This document shows, piece by piece, positions 56,580 to 64,000 of a stretch of DNA of 64,000 nucleotides. How positions within the stretch are numbered: the first letter of the stretch is position 1; each line of letters starts with the position of its first letter. Source of the DNA: Geotrypetes seraphini (taxonomy: Eukaryota > Chordata > Amphibia > Gymnophiona > Dermophiidae); the NCBI RefSeq assembly GCF_902459505.1, contig NC_047095.1, positions 22,954,664 to 23,018,663 on the forward strand, written 5' to 3'. The position numbers and the translations under genes are program-made. The notes beneath the pieces are model-generated. The model was given only the letters and a program-made list of their open reading frames with translations, searched no databases and was not told the DNA's origin.

Positions 56580-57831
56580 CAGGGGTGCCCACACTTTTTG
56601 AGCTTGCGAGCTACTTTTAAAATGACCAAGTCAAAATGATCTACCAACAATAAAATTGAAAAAAAACACAAAGCACACTGTACGCATAGAAAATGTTAAT
56701 TATCATTCCTATTCCAGGATTTTTCAAAGAGGTCAAAGCAGATGACTCTATGCACTATCAGTAGCAACCATACAAAAATAGACAAATATACCCCCCTCCC
56801 TTTTTACTAAACCACAATAGCAGTTTTTAGCGCAGGGAGCTGTGCTGAATGCCCAGCGTTGCTCTCGACGCTCATAGGCTCCCTGCGCTAAAAACCTCTA
56901 TTGCAGTTTAGTAAAAGGGGACCTTAGTGTAAAATATAGACAGCAGATATAAATTCAGACAAATTTTGATCACTAAATTTAAAATAAAATAATTTTTCCT
57001 ACCTTGTCTGGTGATTTCATGAGTCTCTGGTTGCACTTTCTTCTTCTGATTGTGCATCCAATCTTTCTTCCCTTTTAGCCTGTATGCTTCCTCTCCTCCA
57101 GACCTCATTCCCTCCCCCAACTTTTCCTTCCTCTCTCCCTGCCCTTTCTTTCTCTCTGCCTCCCTTTCTTTTTTTTCTGTTTCTCTTCTTTCCTTCTGTC
57201 TCCCTGCCTGCCCTTTTTCTTTCTTTCTCCCTGCCCTCCCCCAAGCCACTGCCACTGCCATCGGGGACCAGGACCCAACCACCACCAATAACAGGCCTGA
57301 AAGCCGACGACGCCCCAAGCTCTCCCTGCTTCAGCCGACCAGCTTCGCGATCGACCTATTGGGGGAAATGCTGCCGGGTCCTGCCTTCACGGAAACAGAA
57401 AGTAGGCAGGACCTGGCAGCAAGAAGAGGAAATGCTTCACTAACCTGTCTCCCGCCTTAGCCCATAGCGAACGCTTGCTTCAGGGCTCTCAACATGTGCG
57501 TGCCGGCTTCCCTTCTCCCCCCCCCCCCGGACATAACTTCCGGTTTCGGAGGGAAGAGAAGAGAAGCCGGCACGCACACGTTAGAGCCCGGAGCATAAGT
57601 TCGCTACAGGCTGAAATCTCCAAGCCGGGTTTTTTTTTAATGTTCAGCAGCGGCGGCAGCAGCAGATGACAGCTGGGTGGACCGCCCAGCTAAAAGGCCC
57701 TAGGGAGAACACAGAGGAAGATCAGGACGGCAACACGAGTCTATCACGGAGCCCGGGATGGGCTCCGCGATCGACTCACGTTGCCTTCCTGAACTACTGG
57801 TCGATTGCGATCGACGTATTGGGCACCCCTG
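56580..57831. mobile_element. hAT-like element (complete ends), TSD ATTTAAAC
   Basis: It starts CAGGGGTGCCCACACTTTTT and ends GTATTGGGCACCCCTG, with ATTTAAAC at 56572-56579 and 57832-57839. It aligns with 32936-34313 but keeps 119 bp more on the right. Its interior contains a Harbinger MITE (56791-56924), a pyrimidine tract, a partial palindrome and, at 57690-57712, an internal copy of a different hAT terminus (CTAAAAGGCCCTAGGGAGAA). It sits in the left arm of the long-inverted-repeat element. Confidence 0.92.
56791..56924. mobile_element. PIF/Harbinger-like foldback MITE (copy g), inside a hAT
   Basis: The arms CCCTCCCTTTTTACTAAACC and GTTTAGTAAAAGGGGACC are at the position equivalent to copy f in the other hAT of this family, so they descend from one insertion. 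Confidence 0.85.
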
Positions 57832-57839
57832 ATTTAAAC

Positions 57840-58099
57840 CAATTACAGAAACTACCAATAAGCTTAAGTTTATAACTGCTAATTCCTTTTTAGTATTTAT
57901 TGTTCATCTTACTTGGGTTATATTTATGATCCATACATTTTAATCAACTTCCTTTCCTGTGAGATCACACACACTCTTCTTTCTTTTGATCAGGTGTAAA
58001 TTTATGTTAGAGAATATGTATATTACAAGGGCTCATTATATAACTCTACTTTATAAAGGCATGGGCATGTTACCTTTTATAAAATAGGCACCTTTATGG
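57840..58099. other. Continuation of the left arm of the long-inverted-repeat element
   Basis: AAGCTTAAGTTTATAACTGC through CATACATTTTAATCAACTTC pairs with the right arm; after about 57960 the sequence is unpaired and unrecognised. Confidence 0.5.
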
Positions 58100-59172
58100 A
58101 CATAACATTATATTAAGTTGCAGCTCCATTTATGTTCTACATTTAGCTTTAAGGTTCAATGCAAATCACGATAAGATAATCCAGCTCAAGTTAGATATTT
58201 CTACAGGAGTTCAAGCCCAAATTTCAGCCTGTCTGTCAAGACATTGGCGCTTGGATGTCTCGCTGCCATCTCAAACAATATAGCTAAAACTAAACTTCTT
58301 ATCTTTCCGCCTAAACTCACCTTCCCCATCTCGCCGTTCTCTATTTCTGTGGATAATGCTATCCTCCTCCCTGTCTTGTCGGCGTGCAACCTTGGGGTGA
58401 TCTTTGACTCCTCTCTCGCCTTTTCTGATCAGATTCAACAGACCGCCAAATCCTGTCATTTCCTCCTCTAAATCCATCCTCTTCACTCTGAACACATGAC
58501 CAAAACCCTTATCCACGCTCTCATCACCTCGCGCTTAGACTACTGCAACGTACTTCTCTCGGGCTTCCCACGCACGCGTCTCTCGCCTCTTCAAAATTCC
58601 GTTCAAAATTCTACTGTGTGACTCATATTCCGTGAGAATCGCTATTCCCACATTACGCTTCTCCTCAAGTCACTTCATTGGCTGCCCGTCCATTTCCGAA
58701 TACAGTTTAAACACCTCTTGCTGACTTACAAGTCCATTCGCTCTGAAGCCCCCTGATATCTCTCCTCGCTTATCTCCCCCTATGCTCCCCCCCCCGTGAT
58801 CTCCGCTCATCAGGCAAGCCCCTCTTATCTGTCTCCTTCTCTTCCACTGCCAACTCCAGACTCTGTCCCTTCTTTCTTGTGCACCGTATGCCTGAATTAA
58901 TATGTCATGCTCCATCCTTGGCAGTGTTCAAATCCAAGCTAAAGGCCCACTTTTTTGAAACTGCTTTCAACTCTTAACTCCCACTTGCTGCTGTCAGATA
59001 CCTATACCCACTGTATCATTTCCTCTACCATAATCTCCCCAACCCTGTAATGTCCTGTCTAAATTAGATTGTAAGCTCTTCTGAGCAGGGACTGTCTATT
59101 GTATGTTAAAATGTACAGTGCTGCAACGCCTTTTCACTGCTATAGAAATAATAAATAGTAGTAGTAGTAGTA
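58100..59172 (+). mobile_element. L2-clade LINE 3' region with TAG microsatellite tail
   Basis: Degenerate frames read SSLAFSDQI, KTLIHALITSRLDYCN and LHWLPVHFRIQFK, the RT-to-tail part of L2, and AVFKSKLKAHFFETAF near the end. The 3' UTR has TTAGATTGTAAGCTCTTCTG, AGCAGGGACTGTCTATTGTA and GTACAGTGCTGCAACGCC and ends in AATAGTAGTAGTAGTAGTAG (59153-59172). It has several frameshifts and is old. Confidence 0.85.
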
Positions 59173-60389
59173 GATACTGGGAGCATAGACTGAAGTATAC
59201 ATAACCATCTATAGTCAAAAATTTAATAATTGAATACTGCTTAAATAGAAAAAGTTTTTAAGTGTTTCTTAAATATTTCACTGTTTGTTTCCAACCTAAT
59301 TTCTGTTGGCATTTCAGATCTGTGCAGATTGCTAAGGGATCATTGGAGAATGGGATACATTTGTATTTGATAATATCAACAGATGGGAAATGAAGCTTTA
59401 ACTGACCATTTGGACAAAGATTTTTCCCAGAGGAAGAAAATGACAGAATTAATGTGAATGGCAATGGTGCAAAACCATGAATAATAATGAATATTAACAT
59501 ACATAATTTAAACAGTATTCATGCTTCTATAGGAAGCTGATACAGTTGTCTCAACAAGAGTTTCTCTTTCCCATTTGTTTGCCTATCAGATCAATCTAGC
59601 TGCAGTATAACTTTTCAGATTAGGTGTCTTATTAGGAAATTACCCACTGCATACCCAAATGACAGAATAAATAACATTTCTTTCTGCTTATTTCCTCTTC
59701 TAAACCTTTTTTCCTTGTTGAAAATTAAAGGTTATAGTAAGTATTGGCAGGCAATACAAACTTTTTAAAGTAAATAACATGTTTTGCACATCTCAGTTGA
59801 CAGCTAAAAATAAATGCATAAGGAAGTAGGACAGTAGCATTGTCATAGTGATGGAGCTTAGATGTTCTGCAAGAGATCTCCCTTTCTTTCCTATACTGGG
59901 CTCCTGCTCTAGGGGCTAACATTGCAGTGAAGATAACATATGCTACTGGATAAGCAGAAAGGCCATTGAGGTGGCTAGAGCTTATGCAAGAGATAAAACA
60001 CTTGTGCATAAAGTTACTGAAAAAAAAATCCTTTTAGCCCCTTTGCTCAGAAAACTGGCCTAGTGAATAGCTTCTGGGCTGCCTTTGGATGTGGCTGCGG
60101 AACTAGTAATCTGACGGGAGCTGTCATTATGTGCAGGTGTGCTGCCTCATTTGGGTCACATCAAAAAAGAGATGGCAGTATCAGGAGACCATGAGAAATG
60201 GGAAGAAAGGCACAACAAACTGTTTTTATTGTAGCAAAGGAAACATGTTTGTATAAAAGGACTTTTTTTTTTTTTTTTAAACTAATTTTGATTCACCCTT
60301 CAAGCACTTAAGAATGGTTCAGTCCAGACCAATGTACCAACAGAGTTGTTTGAGAATAGTAAATCATTGTTAGTGGTAAAGCTAGAAAT
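59173..60389. other. Interior of the long-inverted-repeat element, unassigned
   Basis: AT-rich sequence without a convincing frame. A minus-strand 80-codon open stretch at 59500-59258 (CTDLKCQQKLGWKQTVKYLRNT) is the only candidate remnant of a coding sequence; I cannot assign it. Confidence 0.3.
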
Positions 60390-60868
60390 GAAGCAAAGTG
60401 CACATATGTTTGTCACCCTATAGTGGCCAGTTTTTAAGGAAAGAAAGTTGATCAAAATGTATGGATCATGAATATAACCAGGTAAGATGTTCATACTATA
60501 GAGTAGAGGAATATGCATTTAAAACTTAAGCTTACTGGTAATTTGTTGTTGTTTTTTTTGTAATTACAATAGTTTAAATCATTTGTTTTATAAGTTGGTA
60601 TAAGTTAGAAACTTCTGTTTTCTGTAAGCCTTTCATGTATGTGTTGATATAACAATTTTCTGCATGTAATGAGGAGTGGCTTTTAAATGCAAGAGAATGA
60701 AACTCAATCCATAATGAAATTTGTCTTTGTGCTGCATTCCAGCAGAGCTGACTTGAAAGTTAATGTTTAAATGGTTCTTCACAAGTGTATCATGCTTAAA
60801 TATGACACAGTACAGAATAATAGAGAAAATTACTCATCTGAGAAGTTATTTTATCCATAATAAAGAGC

Positions 60869-63150
60869 ATAAGAACATAAGAAATGCCTCTGCTGGGTCA
60901 GACCCTAGGTCCATCGTGCCCAGCAGTCTGCTCACGCGGTGGCCCAGCAGGTCCAGGACCTGTGCAGTAATCTATCTATACCCCTCTATCCTCTTTTCCA
61001 GTAGGAATTTGTCTAATCCTTTCTTGAACCCCAGTACCGTACTCTGCCCAATCACGTCCTCTGGAAGCGCATTCCAGGTGTCCACCACACGTTGGGTAAA
61101 AAAGAACTTCCTAGTATTTGTTTTGAATCTGTCTCCTATCAACTTTTCCGAGTGCCCTCTTGTTCTTTTATTATTCGAAAGTTTGAAGAATCTGTCCCTC
61201 TCTACTCTCTCTATGCCCTTCATGATCTTATAAGTCTCTATCATATCCCCTCTAAGTCTCCTCTTCTCCAGGGAAAAGAGACCCAGCTTCTCCAATCTCT
61301 CAGCATATGACAGGTTTTCCATCCCTTTTATCAGACGCGTCGCTCTCCTCTGAACCCTCTCGACTAACGCCATATCCTTCTTAAGGTACGGCGACCAATA
61401 TTGGACGCAGTACTCCAAATGCGGGCGCACCATTGCCCGATACAACGGCAGGATAACCTCTTTCGTTCTGGCTGTAATACCCTTTTTGATTATACCAAGC
61501 ATTCTATTCGCTCTCTTAGCGGCCGCTGCACACTGTGCCGTCGGCTTCATTGTCATGTCCACCAATACCCCCAAGTCCCTTTCCTGGGTACTCTTATTCA
61601 ATAATATCCCTCCCATTGTATAGTTGTACCTCGAGTTTTTGCTCCCCACATGTAATACCTTACATTTCTCAACGTTGAACTTCATCTGCCATCTCGTCGC
61701 CCAATCTTCTAGTTTGTTCAAGTCCCTTTGCAATTCTTCACATTCCTCTGTAGTCCGAGCTCCATTAAATAGTTTAGTGTCGTCCGCAAATTTTATTATC
61801 TCGCACTTCGTCCCTGTTTCTAGATCATTTATGAAGATATTAAATAGTAGCGGCCCGAGCACCGAGCCCTGCGGGACACCACTCGTGACCCTCCTCCAGT
61901 CGGAGTAGTGGCCCTTCACTCCTACCCTTTGTTTTCTACCCTCCAACCAGTTTCTGATCCATCTACGTACGTCTCCTTCCACCCCATGGTTCTTTAGTTT
62001 CCGGAGTAGGCGTTCATGGGGCACCTTGTCAAAGGCTTTTTGGAAATCTAGATATATGATGTCAATGGGGTCTCCTTTGTCCATCTGTTTGTTAATCCCT
62101 TCAAAGAAGTGCAATAAGTTTGTTTGGCACGATCGTCCCTTGCAGAAACCATGCTGGCTGACTATCAGAAGTTCGTGCTTTTCAAAATGTTGATCAATGC
62201 TTTCTTTGATCAGTGCTTCTGCCATTTTCCCAGGAACTGAAGTCAGGCTCACTGGCCTGTAGTTTCCCGGATCACCTCTTGATCCCTTTTTAAAGATGGG
62301 CGTAACGTTGGCTATCTTCCAATCCTCCGGGATCTCGCCTGTTTTCAGGGATAAGTTGCAAATTTGCTGCAGTAGTTCCGCTATCTCCTCCTTTAATTCC
62401 TTCCGAACCCTTGGATGTATGCCATCCGGACCCGGGGATTTGTCAGTTTTTAGTTTTTCTATCTGCCTGCGAACGTCCTCAATGCTCACTTCTATGAATG
62501 TTAATTTTTCTGCTTGACTTCCATTGAAGAATTGCTCAGGTTCCGGCATGTTGGACGTGTTTTCGTTAGTAAATACAGACGAGAAGAACACGTTAAGCCT
62601 TTCTGCCACTACCTTCTCCTCCTTCACCACTCCCTTCCTGTCTCCGTCGTCTAGCGGTCCCACTTCCTCTCTAGCTGGCTGCTTCCCTTTAACATATCTG
62701 AAGAACGGTTTGAAATTTTTTGCTTCCCTGGCTAGCCTTTCTTCATACTCTCTTTTAGCTTTCCGAACCTCACGGTGACATTCTTTTTGATACTTCTTGT
62801 GCTCTTTCCAGTTCCCCTCAGATTTGTCCTTTTTCCATTTCTTGAATGAATTTTTCTTATTGCCTATCGCTTCCTTCACTGTTTTGGTTATCCACGCCGG
62901 GTCTTTTGTTCGATTCTTTTTGCACCCCTTCCTGAATCTGGGGATATACAGATTTTGCACCTCTTTCACCATGTCCCTGAAGAAGGACCAGGCATGATTT
63001 ACCGTTAGCCATGTTTTGGAAGTGTTCCTAAGTTTCTTCCTTACCAATTCCCTCATTGCTTCGTAGTTTCCTTTCTTGAAGTTAAAGGTTGTCGTTATGG
63101 ATCTCTTGCCTTTTGATACTCCTACCTCAACCTTGAACTTGCACATCTCA
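60869..63150 (-). mobile_element. CR1 LINE with a 724-codon open RT frame, 5'-truncated
   Basis: The minus-strand frame 63146-60972 is open throughout. It holds the linker (WITKTVKEAIGNKKNSFKKW, residues 75-104), then the reverse transcriptase: SPGPDGIHP 237-245, NYRPVSL 295-301, YLDFQKAFDKVPH 365-377, SGVPQGSVLGPLLF 422-435 and catalytic FADD 453-456. The CR1 tail follows (VRPHLEYCVQYWSPYLKKDM 573-592, RRLRGDMIETYKI 629-641, VVDTWNALP 687-695) and ends GYR. ORF1 and the endonuclease are absent, so it is a truncated insertion; the first ATG is fortuitous. The 3' UTR ends at repeated GAACATAAG near 60869. Intactness over 2.2 kb marks it as one of the youngest insertions here. It lies antisense in EVI5 intron 2. 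Confidence 0.95.
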
Positions 63151-63804
63151 GCACATCGAAAGAATCCTGATGTTTTGACTGTTCAGTCTATTTCAGAGCA
63201 GCAAATTGTGTTTGTGGTTAATTGGGCAGGGGGAGGTAGAAAGGAGATGATGGATAAAGGATAGCCTTTTCCTGGTGTGTGCTACCTCTTGTATATTAGA
63301 TAAAGTAACTGCAAGAATTTTGAATTCTTGCATAGTTCTATGTGTGTTGTTGGGTTTTGCTTTACAGTACTGCTAAGTAGTTCAACACAGACACATTCTG
63401 AATCAACTTTTAAGCTTTTAAGAGTTATGATGTTTTGCAAAAGAAACTGCAGTGACTGCTCATTGAGAACATATGCCACACTTCATCCTTTTGAAAATAG
63501 ATTCCTCTTATGAGAGCTAGATATGCATTTTTTCTGTTTTCAGTTTGTATTGTGCAAGGGTTTAGCATGTTGGTCAATTTCACTTAGTTCTGCAAACATT
63601 CATACAAATAATGAACTTTGATATCTGGATTTTTCATTAGCTCTCAATAGATCAAACCAAATACAAGTGGATTTTGGTTTGGATATCTTGGGTTTTAGCC
63701 GTTAGATTCTGTGCTTGTTTAGATGAACAATGAGAAATCCAGTTGTAACAGTAATTCTGCTGCACTGTTTTGCAAAACCTTTTGTTCTTTGTTACATATT
63801 ACAG
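63151..63804. other. End of EVI5 intron 2
   Basis: Ordinary AT-rich intronic DNA follows the CR1, ending in the acceptor TTGTTACATATTACAG. No repeat or further exon is recognised. Confidence 0.5.
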
Positions 63805-63994
63805 GTTATTAGAGACAGACAGCAAGTCTTTACGATCAGTAAATGGCTCAAGAAGAAATAGTGGGTCTTCTCTTGTATCCAGTTCTTCAGCATCTAGCAA
63901 TCTCAGCCATCTAGAAGAAGACACCTGGATTTTATGGGGAAGAATTATAAATGAGTGGGAGGATGTACGTAAAAAGAAAGAAAAACAAGTTAAG
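63805..63994 (+). CDS. EVI5: EVI5 coding exon, just upstream of the TBC domain
   Basis: The acceptor TTACAG at 63799-63804 is followed by G, which completes the Arg codon split from the exon at 51861-52090. The frame then reads LLETDSKSLRSVNGSRRNSG, a serine-rich segment (SSLVSSSSASSNLSHLEED), and WILWGRIINEWEDV with the basic tail RKKKEKQVK. The 190-bp exon ends in phase 0 at a GTATTT donor whose last base is the last base of the window. In known EVI5 proteins the next exon begins ELVRKGIPHHFR, the entry to the TBC GAP domain, so the catalytic part lies to the right. Only conservative differences from mammals are seen (for example T for S before WILWG, and I for V in GRIINEW), so this is a functional host exon. 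Confidence 0.96.
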
Positions 63995-64000
63995 GTATTT

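Larger units (their letters stand above)
56414..60750. mobile_element. Element with long terminal inverted repeats and 25-bp identical flanks
   Basis: The left arm begins ACCAATTCTGCTGAAATGCAG, and the right end is its inverse (GCTGCATTCCAGCAGAGCTG). Pairing continues for several hundred bases: TGTTATATCAACATAGAAATG, AACTTATACCAACATAAATC, ATTTAAAC, AAGCTTAAGTTT and ATGATCCATACATTTTAATC on the left (through about 57960, apart from a hAT insertion) match the reverse complement of 60390-60750. The same 25 bases, starting ACTTGAAAGTTAATG, lie in the same orientation at 56389-56413 and 60751-60775. The interior holds an L2 fragment and unassigned sequence. Superfamily unknown. Confidence 0.65.

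Noticed and set aside
59153-59172. An independent microsatellite locus (TAG)n
   Set aside because: It is the normal 3' tail of the L2 LINE that ends there.
59258-59500. An 80-codon minus-strand frame with cysteines as a transposase remnant
   Set aside because: It is too short and lacks any recognisable motif; noted only as a candidate in the interior of the long-inverted-repeat element.

Overview
The window is a stretch of a large, repeat-rich vertebrate genome. The only host gene I can support is EVI5, on the + strand. Two coding exons are readable (51861-52090 and 63805-63994). Both have consensus splice sites, compatible phases and a peptide that matches vertebrate EVI5 almost residue for residue. 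A CpG-rich segment at about 19360-19690 with a good splice donor is a plausible EVI5 promoter and 5' exon, which would make intron 1 about 32 kb; intron 2 is 11.7 kb. The exons upstream of a conserved TBC domain are here; the domain itself lies beyond the right edge.

Almost everything else is transposable element, often nested several deep. CR1-clade LINEs dominate, with L2-clade LINEs, one L1-clade endonuclease piece, a tRNA-derived SINE and other SINE tails, and fossil DIRS-type tyrosine-recombinase retrotransposons. DNA transposons include many hAT elements (8-bp duplications, mostly nnnTAnnn), a seven-copy PIF/Harbinger foldback family (TAA/TTA duplications), mariner-type foldbacks (TA duplications) and a Helitron. 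CR1, L2, DIRS and hAT together with the particular CR1 3' tails suggest an amphibian, most likely a caecilian; this is inference from repeat content, and EVI5 only says vertebrate.

Layout. 1-5037: an L2 LINE broken by CR1, Harbinger and hAT insertions, then the head of a tRNA SINE. 5038-12221: one minus-strand CR1 carrying a snap-back insert, a hAT, an LTR-like element and a 1.4-kb palindromic foldback; the SINE tail resumes at 12222. 12346-19360: SINE and MITE nests, tandem repeats, two plus-strand CR1 pieces and a 1.6-kb foldback with tandem arms. 19360-27170: CpG segment, foldback MITE, Helitron, DIRS remnant. 27178-37133: a DIRS fossil split by a 6.1-kb composite hAT-bounded block holding two further hATs, Harbinger elements and a CR1 with a 610-codon open frame. 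37134-51262: a hAT, the 5' half of a CR1 with tandem promoter-like monomers, three more DIRS pieces and another CR1. 51861-64000: EVI5 exons flanking an intron with L1, DIRS, a 5S rRNA-like piece, a 4.3-kb long-terminal-inverted-repeat element with 25-bp direct repeats, and a CR1 with a 724-codon open frame.

All coordinates of repeat boundaries were read by eye. Those with target-site duplications are exact to a base or two, the others to some tens of bases.
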